A DNA stretch of 19,276 bases from an uncultured Acholeplasmatales bacterium (GTDB lineage Bacteria > Bacillota_I > Bacilli_A > ML615J-28 > CAG-698): positions 1 to 19,276 of the forward strand of contig CALEGD010000052.1 in the NCBI GenBank assembly GCA_937877075.1, read 5' to 3'. A program made the position numbers and the translations under genes. How positions within the stretch are numbered: the stretch's first letter is position 1; each line of letters opens with the position of its first letter. Shown one piece after another: positions 7,315 to 15,845 of the stretch. The notes below the pieces were generated by a model. The model saw nothing but the letters and a program-made list of their open reading frames with translations, searched no databases and was not told the DNA's origin.

Positions 7315-9503
7315 TGTTTTAAAATTTCCTTCTTCCGTCTGACAAGAAAAGATGCGACCTCACTACCTTTTGTTCCGCGGCCGAAACCAATATCGACCCC
7401 GGTAGCAAAAGCCAGTTCCGGAACGACTTGGGTTCCACCGGCAATAATCAGGACTTTTTCTCTGATTCCCCTTTCGACGGCGTAATCATGAACCTTTTTC
7501 ATATTCTTGTAATGAATTTCATCATGAGAGATAATTGTAGAGATCAGAATCGCATCAGCTTCGATTTCCACCGCCGCATCAACAATTTTATTTACGGGAA
7601 CGGAAGTGCCAAGATAGGTACACTCGATTCCGTATTTTTCAATGCCACCATGTTTGATATCGATGATTTCTCTTAAACCGACCGAGTGCTCATCCTCGCC
7701 GATGGTTCCGGCAACTATTTTAAGCGGATGTTTTTTTATAAAATCTTTAATTTCTTCATCACTTAAGACTATTTGGACGGGTGGCAGTTTGATTTCGGAA
7801 AGGTCAACGGAAAAATTAACTCTGGCTTTGACTTGGATTCTAGTTGCTTCCGCGGGGTGAAGTAATTCCTTATGGATGACTTCTGGATCTTCCAGATTCA
7901 TCTTTTCTGCTATCTTAATCGCCGCCGCTTCCGCATAACGAACAGATGTCGGTAAAGTCATATCAAGAACTATAATCCCGTCACCGAGCCACTCAACTTC
8001 AGGTTTTATTATTGATGAATCAAGGAATTCTTCTTTTTCCTGAAGACGTTTATTTACATTATCATTTTCATCAAGTTCGTCGATGTAGATGATTTTCTTT
8101 CTGTCTTCTAGAGTACAGCCTCCGATTAATTCAGAAGGTGAGTTGAAATATTCGTATAATTTACTATTATGACCGAAATGAGCGGTAACCGGAGCAAAAT
8201 AATCACGGTCACGGGGATAAACGGTACCGGCACCGATACCTCCGTTGATTTTTCTGGAAATACCATCACCGTTTCTTTCCGGATAGATTCCAGAATCAAT
8301 AAAGAATCCTTGTTCTACGGCTTCAAAATAACCGCCGACTTCAAGCAATTCTTCCAAAAAGAGGATTGCTCTTTCTTTGATTTCCCTTACCGTTTTTTTC
8401 ATATAACCGTCGCTTCTCACTTCTACAAGTTCTTTTAAACCGTCAAGGGCGGTTAAAGTCTGTTTTGCGGTGTCGAGCGCTTCTACATTATACATATGCC
8501 AAGGGACATTTCTTCCTTCGTCCGGGGTAATGGTCGACTGAATGTCGGCACTGGTTAATTTTGATATGAGCATATTCATCACATGAGTAACGGTAGCCTC
8601 TCTTGTAGAGGACTCCATATACTTGGTGTTCATCTGCGCACGCATTTTATATTCGCTGAAGAAATCCCTGAGCGCCACGGCATAAGGTAGATTGATTTTT
8701 AAATCCGGAGCTGGGGAAGCGGTCGGAGGAACGGTTGAAAGGGCAATATTTTCTTTTTTCATCCCAGATTTTACGGAAAAGAGACAATTGATTCCGTGTT
8801 GAACCAAGAGTTCCGGCATTACTTTTTCCGCTATCACCGCCGTTGCATTGGCATTATGGGCACCGTCAATTTGAAGCATATCGGCCCAAGCCATAATGCA
8901 CTTTGATTCTGCCGCATCAACAAATGATCGGACCATATTGATATTTCGATAAAGGACATTATATTGGGGATCTTGGTGAGCACCGTTAACCCCCTCCTCC
9001 GCAAACATTACGGCAATATCCGGTCCCGCCACCCCCGAAACATAGGAATGATAATTAATCGGTCGTCCGACTTCATCTTCAATCAGATCGAGGGCTTTTC
9101 TTTGGGCCCGGACCTGTTTTCTGGTGATTGGAACTCCGCCGACGCCTTGAGGCGTACCTTCAATCAGTCCGTCGAAATGAGATTGACCGGCGGTCCTGAT
9201 AACCATAATATGATCGGCCCCATGCCAAGCGGCCATTCTCATTCTGCGGATATCATCTTCGAATCTTCCCGAGGCAATTTCGGTAGTGATTACCGAATCC
9301 GGTTGGGGGTCGATATTTCCAAAATATTTAGCGGCCGGAAGCGGAACGCTTTGCGTTAAGGGTTCGGAGGAATCCGAATACTGGTGGCCTCCCATTTCTA
9401 AATTCGGAACCCTCTTTCTCCAAGTCCAACCGTGCCGACGCGGAACGTAAATATCGAGATCTTTTAAGATATTTCGAATATTTAGCTTATCACTGGCTTT
9501 CAT
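7311..9503 (-). CDS. oraE: D-ornithine 4,5-aminomutase large subunit
   Basis: Adenosylcobalamin- and PLP-dependent mutase subunit, 730 aa, moving the terminal amino group of D-ornithine to C4 to give 2,4-diaminopentanoate. The C-terminal part (about 590-730) is a Rossmann B12 domain with the base-off signature D604-x-H606-x-x-G609, His606 being the cobalt ligand. Lys617 lies 11 residues after that His, the same spacing as the known PLP lysine Lys629 and His618 of C. sticklandii OraE. The N-terminal ~550 residues form the TIM-barrel region conserved in OraE/KamD-type enzymes. It overlaps oraS by 14 bases, starts behind GAGGTGA, and is followed without a gap by the MutL-like gene. No truncation is seen. 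Confidence 0.96.
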   Translation of the reverse strand: MKASDKLNIRNILKDLDIYVPRRHGWTWRKRVPNLEMGGHQYSDSSEPLTQSVPLPAAKYFGNIDPQPDSVITTEIASGRFEDDIRRMRMAAWHGADHIMVIRTAGQSHFDGLIEGTPQGVGGVPITRKQVRAQRKALDLIEDEVGRPINYHSYVSGVAGPDIAVMFAEEGVNGAHQDPQYNVLYRNINMVRSFVDAAESKCIMAWADMLQIDGAHNANATAVIAEKVMPELLVQHGINCLFSVKSGMKKENIALSTVPPTASPAPDLKINLPYAVALRDFFSEYKMRAQMNTKYMESSTREATVTHVMNMLISKLTSADIQSTITPDEGRNVPWHMYNVEALDTAKQTLTALDGLKELVEVRSDGYMKKTVREIKERAILFLEELLEVGGYFEAVEQGFFIDSGIYPERNGDGISRKINGGIGAGTVYPRDRDYFAPVTAHFGHNSKLYEYFNSPSELIGGCTLEDRKKIIYIDELDENDNVNKRLQEKEEFLDSSIIKPEVEWLGDGIIVLDMTLPTSVRYAEAAAIKIAEKMNLEDPEVIHKELLHPAEATRIQVKARVNFSVDLSEIKLPPVQIVLSDEEIKDFIKKHPLKIVAGTIGEDEHSVGLREIIDIKHGGIEKYGIECTYLGTSVPVNKIVDAAVEIEADAILISTIISHDEIHYKNMKKVHDYAVERGIREKVLIIAGGTQVVPELAFATGVDIGFGRGTKGSEVASFLVRRKKEILKQ

Positions 9504-9873
9504 AATTCACCTCAAAACTTTGTTTTACCTCATTCCAACCAATATTTTCTAGAAGCTGAAGTCCTGCTTCTCGAATATTGATGTTTTTAAGGCGAGAATA
9601 GCGATAGACAACATGACCCGCTCCCTTTCCGATTAAGGAATTGTTGAGGGCTTTTTCAACCAAATCTTTTGCTTCGAGACTGGAAAAACCCATCCTTAAG
9701 AGTACGGAACGCTCAATTGCGGGACTGGTATGAGTCCTTGCTAGTTCAATCAGAGGATCGACAACTTTTTCTAAAAGTTTCCAAAAATAGGTTATTAATT
9801 CAGAATCGCTATAGCCTTCCAAACTTTTACGGCGCTTTTTAAAATCATCTTTTCTTTGTAGGACTTTATTCAT
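9490..9873 (-). CDS. oraS: D-ornithine 4,5-aminomutase small subunit
   Basis: 127 aa, close to the 121 aa size of characterised OraS. The protein is basic at the N-terminus and mostly helical in appearance, with no cofactor motif of its own; in the family it packs on OraE and is required for activity. Identification rests on size, sequence character (for example GFSSLEAKDLVEKA at 62-75 and GAGHVVYR near 84-91) and position directly upstream of and overlapping oraE. Its ATG overlaps the ortB stop by eight bases, with GAGGAAG upstream inside ortB. Confidence 0.92.
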   Translation of the reverse strand: MNKVLQRKDDFKKRRKSLEGYSDSELITYFWKLLEKVVDPLIELARTHTSPAIERSVLLRMGFSSLEAKDLVEKALNNSLIGKGAGHVVYRYSRLKNINIREAGLQLLENIGWNEVKQSFEVNYESQ

Positions 9874-11290
9874 TTACTTCCTCCCATTGTTTTCCGAGTA
9901 TCTTTAGTTTTTCTTGGACATATTTTTTATCAGAGTTAACCTCTGTAGCCAGATAATTAAGATCAGGAGTAGTTAAATGCTCGCTATTTTTAGTAGCGTT
10001 CCTGATTAAAGAAGTACGGATGCGGTCTAAATCTAAATCCTTGGCCTTAATCTTCGTAATAGAATCGGGGAGAATGATTGATTGACCCGGTACTTCATCT
10101 TCCGGATTACCAAACCGAAGGTCAATTCCCATCTTTCTGGCAAAGGATAATTGAGTTTGATGGTGCTTCCCGGCACCGGTATATTCGGTTTCCTGAACGA
10201 CGATAATTTCGTCTTGGGGAAATTCCTGAGCTAAACTGAAAGCGGCGGCGAGTGATGTATTACCGGCCGGACCTCTTTCAATTCCTTCTAAGGCAACCAG
10301 CATCTCGGTAGTAAAGAAGACCTCACCCTGAGTTACGGTCAGGTAACGGTCGATATAGCGTAGGGGCCTTGCTGCTGAGCGGGGAACATCGCTGCGATCG
10401 GGATTGGTTGTATAAGGCATTCCGAATCCGGTATGCCCGGTTGTAAAGGACTTTCTATTAAAATCATGATCGCTTGCCATATGTAAACCGCTTAAATCAA
10501 CGCTGGCCCCGATAATTTCAATTTTTTCCGGACTTATTTTTTGTATTCCTCTGGCAGTTCCGGTTAAATTTCCGCCACCGGCATTTGTACAGATGACGGC
10601 TTTCGGGAGTTTTCCCGTTAAGTTAAGGCAGTCCTCGACAATCTCTGCACCCAAGGTTTCAATTCCGATGATTGAATAGGGGGTATAAAGTGAAGCATTA
10701 AAATAACCGGTTTCTTCCAAAAGTCTTAAAAAGGTATAAAAGAGCTCAGGTCCGACAGAAAGTTGGATGACTTCGGCTCCATAGGCTTCACAAGCCCTGG
10801 CCTTTTCAATTATTTCCGGTTGACCGATACCCTTAGAATCATAGCATTCTTGAATTACAAGACATTTTAAATTGTATTTTGCGGCTTGAGAAGCAACCGC
10901 GGCTCCATAATTACCGCTGGTAGCAGCAATAACGCCCTTATATCCTTGTTTTTTTGCTTGGTAACAAGAAATGGATGCCCGTCTAGCTTTAAAACTTCCG
11001 GAATCATTTAAAGCTTCATCTTTGATGAAGATTCGGGCACCATAGCCGGGTTTGGAGGTTTTTCGGACTAATTTGGTAATATTCCTTAATTCTTTTAAGG
11101 GGGTCCCACCGACCCCACTTTCATTTTGGATTATTCGAACATTATCCAGATTATAACCGGTCTCCGTCATCATTCTTTCATAATCAAAGCCAATACTTCC
11201 TAATTTATATAGATCATAATCGATTCCGACAGAAGCTTTCATGATCTCGTTTCGGCGCGACATTACCGCTTGATAGGAACTATTCTTCAT
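9866..11290 (-). CDS. ortB: 2-amino-4-oxopentanoate thiolase, beta subunit
   Basis: PLP subunit (474 aa) of the thiolase that splits 2-amino-4-oxopentanoate with CoA into acetyl-CoA and alanine. It has the threonine synthase/fold type II architecture: PLP lysine 101 in SGSFKAR, TSGNYG at 124-129, and the phosphate loop AGGGN at 237-241. The ATG at 11290 is chosen over a TTG 21 bases upstream because AAGGGGG lies nine bases before it and it overlaps the ortA stop by 11 bases, as do other junctions in this unit. Without the neighbours it could be mistaken for a generic threonine synthase-like enzyme; adjacency to ortA and ord settles the function. Confidence 0.93.
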   Translation of the reverse strand: MKNSSYQAVMSRRNEIMKASVGIDYDLYKLGSIGFDYERMMTETGYNLDNVRIIQNESGVGGTPLKELRNITKLVRKTSKPGYGARIFIKDEALNDSGSFKARRASISCYQAKKQGYKGVIAATSGNYGAAVASQAAKYNLKCLVIQECYDSKGIGQPEIIEKARACEAYGAEVIQLSVGPELFYTFLRLLEETGYFNASLYTPYSIIGIETLGAEIVEDCLNLTGKLPKAVICTNAGGGNLTGTARGIQKISPEKIEIIGASVDLSGLHMASDHDFNRKSFTTGHTGFGMPYTTNPDRSDVPRSAARPLRYIDRYLTVTQGEVFFTTEMLVALEGIERGPAGNTSLAAAFSLAQEFPQDEIIVVQETEYTGAGKHHQTQLSFARKMGIDLRFGNPEDEVPGQSIILPDSITKIKAKDLDLDRIRTSLIRNATKNSEHLTTPDLNYLATEVNSDKKYVQEKLKILGKQWEEVNE

Positions 11291-11576
11291 TATCCAGTTC
11301 CCCCTTAACAATCTCTCTGATTTTTAAAATTTCCATGACAAAATCACCGTAGTCATGACGGAAGGTAGGTGATTCTTCTACAAGAATGCCTTCCTCACTA
11401 CGGTTGATTGCAGTTTTAATTTGTACTAGTTCACCAAGTTTGCTGTCCTCTAAAAGATAGCCTTTAGTCCACATAACAAGGGGTACCAGCTTTGTATCTA
11501 AAGGGAGATTATCCGCCCTTTCTTCAGGTCGGAGAATAACCTTCTTAATTCTTACCCATGAACCCTTTTTAATCAT
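11280..11576 (-). CDS. ortA: 2-amino-4-oxopentanoate thiolase, alpha subunit
   Basis: Small 98 aa partner of OrtB, required for thiolase activity in the C. sticklandii enzyme. It begins MIKKGSWVRIKKVIL and has an acidic C-terminus; it contains no known catalytic motif. Recognition is by size, the characteristic N-terminal half and position between ord and ortB. The start overlaps the ord stop (ATGA) behind a very strong GAGGAGGGG site. The short length is normal for the family and does not indicate truncation. Confidence 0.91.
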   Translation of the reverse strand: MIKKGSWVRIKKVILRPEERADNLPLDTKLVPLVMWTKGYLLEDSKLGELVQIKTAINRSEEGILVEESPTFRHDYGDFVMEILKIREIVKGELDNEE

Positions 11577-12631
11577 TTCCCCTCCTCAATCATTTTCCTG
11601 ACATCACCCACGATAGCCCGGGGAACGGGAAGATCGATCATAGTTTTTAAGCCCGGCGCAGCATTGATGATGTGAGGAATCATATTAACACAAATCGCAA
11701 TTGTTCCGATTCCTCCGTCAACTTCCGGGACGATACTCATTTTTACTTCCGGCCTACCCGATAAAGTGATATAATCCCCGGTTAAAATACCTTCAAGTTG
11801 TGGTTCGATTTGTTGCGGATGTTTCATCTCAATCATTAATTTATCATTTTTATAGGCAAAAGCCCTCATATCAACTCCGGCAACCATACCTTTTCCGGCA
11901 AATCCATATTTTGATTTTCGGTCAACGGAACTCATTATCGGAAGCATTTTTTGATCAAAGCGATCGATTCCGAGACCCAAGGCATTGTTCATCATGGCAA
12001 TTGATTCCCGGAAACCGACATGACCGGCAAGACTTCCTTCATTCATCTTTTCATTGAATTCATCAAGGCTTAAACCAACTCCTTGTTCTTCCATAACTGT
12101 CTCTCCGAAAGGGGAAAGAGAGTTGATTCTTGCGACCTCGATTTTATCAACTTCCTCCATAATTCCGGTCAAACAAATGACTAACAAGTCCATCATCATC
12201 CCGGGGTTTACTCCGGTTCCAAGAACCGATACATCATTTGCTTTAGCGATTTCATCCAGTTCTTTACTCAGTTCAATTTCCTTTGCCTGTGGATAGGCCA
12301 TTTCTTCGGCCGTACAAATAACATTAACTTTTTTCTCCAAAAGATATTTAAGCTTTGGAAAAGCTTTGGCGGTATAGGAGTCGGTTGCAAGGATCGCAAC
12401 ATCACAAGAACCTTCCGTTACGACTTTATTGATATCGTCTTTAATAATAATGTCTCCGGTAACAGGCCTTTCTAGCCCTAATACCTGATAGAGACTTTTG
12501 TTTACCAACTCGGGATTTACATCACAAACCCCGACAATACTGAATCCCTTTTTCTTTAAGATCATTCTCGCCATTCCGGAACCCATTGCTCCGAATCCCC
12601 AAATAGCTACTTTTACGTTTTCCTTACGCAT
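11573..12631 (-). CDS. ord: 2,4-diaminopentanoate dehydrogenase
   Basis: NAD(P)-dependent oxidative deaminase, 352 aa, converting 2,4-diaminopentanoate to 2-amino-4-oxopentanoate with release of ammonia and one reduced nicotinamide. The N-terminal Rossmann fold shows GFGAMGSG at 12-19, and CDVNPE at 36-41 ends the second strand. The rest resembles dihydrodipicolinate reductase/diaminopimelate dehydrogenase-like proteins, including GTGVNPGM in the middle. It is the first gene of the ornithine part and follows arcC after 13 bases, with AAAGGAG before the ATG. The coenzyme preference (NAD versus NADP) cannot be read with confidence. Confidence 0.93.
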   Translation of the reverse strand: MRKENVKVAIWGFGAMGSGMARMILKKKGFSIVGVCDVNPELVNKSLYQVLGLERPVTGDIIIKDDINKVVTEGSCDVAILATDSYTAKAFPKLKYLLEKKVNVICTAEEMAYPQAKEIELSKELDEIAKANDVSVLGTGVNPGMMMDLLVICLTGIMEEVDKIEVARINSLSPFGETVMEEQGVGLSLDEFNEKMNEGSLAGHVGFRESIAMMNNALGLGIDRFDQKMLPIMSSVDRKSKYGFAGKGMVAGVDMRAFAYKNDKLMIEMKHPQQIEPQLEGILTGDYITLSGRPEVKMSIVPEVDGGIGTIAICVNMIPHIINAAPGLKTMIDLPVPRAIVGDVRKMIEEGK

Positions 12632-12644
12632 TTATTCTCCTTTC

Positions 12645-13562
12645 CTATTTAATAATTCTGGTACCAGCTTCCCCAATTAAAGCTTCAGTGGCTTTTTCTA
12701 AAGAAGCAATTACGGCAACACCTTTTGGATTAACTTCCAAAAAGCTTAAGGCAGCTTCGACTTTCGGCAACATACTACCTTTTTTAAAATGTCCTTCTTG
12801 AAGATATTTCTTTGCATCCTCAAAGTTTATTATATCGAGATTCCTTTGATCTTCTTGTCCGAAATTGATGGCAACTTTATCAACCGCCGTCAGTATAAAG
12901 AAATAGTCGGCTTGAAGTATGCCGGCAAGCAGGCTTGAAGCATAATCCTTATCAATCACGGCATCAATACCGTAGAAACGTCCTTCCTTCTTCACTACCG
13001 GAATGCCGCCGCCCCCACAGGCAATAACAATCTGTCCCGCCTCGACTAAAGTTTTTATGCTTTCCGCTTCAAGAATATTAATCGGTTTTGGACTGGCGAT
13101 AACTCTTCGATATCCTCTTCCGGAATCTTCCCTCATCAGATAACCGCGTTCTTTTTCAATTAATTTTGCTTCTTGTTCGGAATAAAAAGAGCCGATTGGT
13201 TTTGTTGGGTTGAAGAAAGCCGGATCATCCGGATTAACTTCAACCTGAGTAATAATGGTCACAACTTCTTTTTTTAGATGATATTTTTTTAATTCATTAC
13301 CAAGAGCATTTTGAAGGTGGTATCCGATATAACCTTCGCTTAAGGCATTGCATTCCGGAAAGGGCATTTTTGGAACGGAAGCGCTTTCAAAAGCTAGATT
13401 AATCATCCCCACTTGCGGTCCATTGCCGTGAGTGATGATTAATTCATTTCCTTCTGAGACAAGGGGAATAAGGGCTTTTGCGGTTTTATCAGCCAAAAGT
13501 AATTGTTCCTCGGGAGTATTACCTAAAGCATTACCCCCGAGGGCAATTAAGATTCTTTTCAT
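12645..13562 (-). CDS. arcC: Carbamate kinase
   Basis: Makes ATP from carbamoyl phosphate and ADP, the energy-yielding last step of the arginine deiminase pathway. 305 aa, normal length. Family motifs: ALGGNAL at 7-13, THGNGPQVG at 44-52, ACGGGGIPVV at 181-190 and the D-K-D region near 204-206. It lies between the carbamoyltransferase (ATGA overlap) and ord (13-base gap), so it ties the arginine half of the operon to the ornithine half. No missing residues or frameshift are seen. Confidence 0.97.
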   Translation of the reverse strand: MKRILIALGGNALGNTPEEQLLLADKTAKALIPLVSEGNELIITHGNGPQVGMINLAFESASVPKMPFPECNALSEGYIGYHLQNALGNELKKYHLKKEVVTIITQVEVNPDDPAFFNPTKPIGSFYSEQEAKLIEKERGYLMREDSGRGYRRVIASPKPINILEAESIKTLVEAGQIVIACGGGGIPVVKKEGRFYGIDAVIDKDYASSLLAGILQADYFFILTAVDKVAINFGQEDQRNLDIINFEDAKKYLQEGHFKKGSMLPKVEAALSFLEVNPKGVAVIASLEKATEALIGEAGTRIIK

Positions 13563-14560
13563 AAATCTCCGCCTAAGGTTGCAAAGATTATCGCTTTAAT
13601 ACTGTGAAGACGGTTTTCCGCTTCCTCAAAAACTAAAGATTGCTCGGATTCAAAAACATCTTCGGTTACTTCGATTCCTTCCAAATTAAATTTCTTATAA
13701 ATATCTTTCCCGACAATTGTTTCAAGATTATGGAAAGCAGGCAGACAATGTAAGAAAATCGCATTCGGAGCCGCTTTTTTCATAACTTCCCGATTTACTT
13801 GATAGGGAAGAAGAAGTTCTATTCTTTCTTTCCAAGCATCTTCGCTTTCTCCCATTGAAACCCAAACATCGGTGTAAATCACTTCCGCATCCCTAACTCC
13901 TTCATCCAAGTCTTCGGTCAGTGTAATTTTAGCACCGGTTTCCTTGGCAATCTCTTGGCAGCGCTCAACAAGTTCATTACTCTGCCAGAGGGCTTTTGGT
14001 GCAACTGCCCGAAAATCAAGACCCATTTTCGCGGAGCCAATCATCAAGGAATTTCCCATATTATTCCGAGCATCGCCGAGATAAGCAAATTTAATTCCTT
14101 TAAGTCTTCCGAAACGTTCTTGAATGGTTAGGAAATCTGCAAGTATTTGGGTCGGATGGTAAAGGTCGGTTAAGCCGTTCCAGACCGGAACCATCGAATA
14201 TTTAGATAAGATCTTTACTGTTTCCTGAGCAAAACCGCGGTATTCAATACCGTCATACATTCTTCCTAAAACTCTGGCCGTATCTTTGATATTTTCTTTC
14301 TTTCCCATTTGCGATCCGCTCGGGCCTAAATAAGTAACACCCATTCCCAGATCATAACCGGCAACTTCAAAAGCACAACGGGTGCGGGTCGAATCCTTTT
14401 CAAAAAGGATGACAATATTCTTTCCGGGAAGTTTTGGATGAGTTTTTCCTTCTCTTTTAATTGTTTTTAGTTTTCCGGAAAGTTCTAATAGATAAGCAAT
14501 TTCACTCGGTGAATAATCGAGTAAGGTTAGAAAACTTCTTCCTTTAAGATTTATTTTCAT
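13559..14560 (-). CDS. arcB: Ornithine carbamoyltransferase, catabolic by context
   Basis: Phosphorolysis of citrulline to ornithine and carbamoyl phosphate (the reverse of the biosynthetic direction). 333 aa, with the carbamoyl phosphate motif STRTR at 57-61, HPTQ at 135-138, the SMG loop at 235-237 and HCLP at 271-274 with the catalytic Cys272. Anabolic (ArgF) and catabolic (ArcB) enzymes share these motifs. The catabolic call rests on its place between arcA and arcC and on the absence of arginine biosynthesis genes nearby. A strong AAGGAGG precedes the ATG; the gap to arcA is 14 bases. Confidence 0.94.
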   Translation of the reverse strand: MKINLKGRSFLTLLDYSPSEIAYLLELSGKLKTIKREGKTHPKLPGKNIVILFEKDSTRTRCAFEVAGYDLGMGVTYLGPSGSQMGKKENIKDTARVLGRMYDGIEYRGFAQETVKILSKYSMVPVWNGLTDLYHPTQILADFLTIQERFGRLKGIKFAYLGDARNNMGNSLMIGSAKMGLDFRAVAPKALWQSNELVERCQEIAKETGAKITLTEDLDEGVRDAEVIYTDVWVSMGESEDAWKERIELLLPYQVNREVMKKAAPNAIFLHCLPAFHNLETIVGKDIYKKFNLEGIEVTEDVFESEQSLVFEEAENRLHSIKAIIFATLGGDL

Positions 14561-14574
14561 AATTTCCTCCTTAA

Positions 14575-15804
14575 TTATATTTCCTCACGATAAAATGGCA
14601 TGCTCATACAGCGCGGCCCGCCTCGTCCCCGCGATAATTCACTCGAGGGAATCGTGTGAATTTTGATTCCGTTTTGAACAAGCAATTCATTGGTTATATG
14701 GTTTCTTTGATAGACAATAACTTCACCGGGAGCGATTGCTAGAGTATTAGCTCCATCACTCCATTGTTCACGACTGCCGGCAACAAGATCATTACCGCCG
14801 CAAGGAATCAGAGTAATATCTCTTTCTAGATAATGCTCCAAGATTTCTCGCAAAGGTTTTTCAATCGGTTTGACTGTCAATTTACCTTCATGTTCAATAT
14901 CGGGTGATAGTTCAAAAACTCGCATAACATCATTTAGTTCCGCATGAGTGGTAAACTTACCGTAATCAACCTGGGTGAAGACGGTATCTAAATGCATAAA
15001 GGATCTTGTTTTTGGAATATCAACCGCCAAAACCTTTTGAAAACCACTTTTATATTTAAAGAAAAGTATTTTTGCCAGTTTTTCAATAGCGGAAGGATGG
15101 GTTCTTTCACTGACACCGATTGCGAGAACTTTATCACTTAAAACTAAGATGTCTCCGCCTTCAATTGTAGAAGGGAAGTCCCGGAAGTAATAGATTTCCG
15201 GTGGATTTCCGTATTTAGGATGATAATTAAAAATATATTCTCCGTAGATGGTTTCCCGACTTCTGGTCAAGGTAAACATTTTGTTTAACATAATACCATT
15301 TCCGACGACACAAAACGGATCACGGGTGAAATATAGATTAGGCATCGGATCGGTTACAAAAGGATAATCGCGAATATAATCCGAAAGAGTTCGCCTGATA
15401 AAGTTAGGAACCTCAGATTTTCGAATGCCGGCCATGGTTTTTTCTACCATTTCTTTAGTATCGGTAAAGGAGTTTAGATAATCTGTAAGGACATTGGTTA
15501 GGGTTTCACTATGAATATGTGCTTCAAAAAGAAATTGTTTGATGAATTTCTGTTTGATTTCGGGATTTACATCTAAAGCTTCCGAAACCAAAGAGGAAAG
15601 ATAGAGGACCTCAACGCCCCTGCTTTTGAATAAATCAGCTAAATAATCATGTTCATGAACGGCAAGGTTGAGCCAGGGGATATCATCAAATAATAATTTT
15701 TCAAGCATCCTCGGAGTTAGGTTTTCCAGTTCTAACCCGGGTCGGTGTAACAACACTGTCTTCAGTTTTCCAATTTCTGACTTTACGCTAAATAATTTCT
15801 TCAA
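14575..15804 (-). CDS. arcA: Arginine deiminase
   Basis: Hydrolyses L-arginine to citrulline and ammonia; first gene of the ten-gene unit. 409 aa, usual length. Catalytic residues are all present: Asp162 in FTRDPF, Glu215 in EGGD, His271 and Asp273 in MHLDT, and nucleophile Cys399 in GGPRCMSMP. The start is the TTG at 15804: AGGAG lies eight bases upstream. An ATG at 15809 is out of frame and reads only ATG-TTT-TGA, its stop overlapping the true start. The use of TTG may lower translation of this first step compared with downstream genes. Confidence 0.96.
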   Translation of the reverse strand: MKKLFSVKSEIGKLKTVLLHRPGLELENLTPRMLEKLLFDDIPWLNLAVHEHDYLADLFKSRGVEVLYLSSLVSEALDVNPEIKQKFIKQFLFEAHIHSETLTNVLTDYLNSFTDTKEMVEKTMAGIRKSEVPNFIRRTLSDYIRDYPFVTDPMPNLYFTRDPFCVVGNGIMLNKMFTLTRSRETIYGEYIFNYHPKYGNPPEIYYFRDFPSTIEGGDILVLSDKVLAIGVSERTHPSAIEKLAKILFFKYKSGFQKVLAVDIPKTRSFMHLDTVFTQVDYGKFTTHAELNDVMRVFELSPDIEHEGKLTVKPIEKPLREILEHYLERDITLIPCGGNDLVAGSREQWSDGANTLAIAPGEVIVYQRNHITNELLVQNGIKIHTIPSSELSRGRGGPRCMSMPFYREEI

Positions 15805-15835
15805 AACATTATCTCCTTTTATTTATTCTACCTAA

Positions 15836-15844
15836 ATTATACCA
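15836..15844 (-). promoter_or_regulatory. Extended -10 promoter of the arginine/ornithine operon
   Basis: The minus strand reads TGGTATAAT, a perfect extended -10. The -35 position with a 17-base spacer is only TTTAAT (15859-15864), so the promoter probably depends on the TG extension or an activator. The predicted start is near 15829, giving a leader of about 25 bases. No other promoter is obvious before the nine downstream genes. Confidence 0.75.
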
Positions 15845-15845
15845 T

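Noticed and set aside
8964..9359. 131-codon plus-strand frame opposite oraE, and similar frames opposite other genes
   Set aside because: They lie wholly inside well-identified genes on the other strand, lack ribosome binding sites and encode no recognisable protein.
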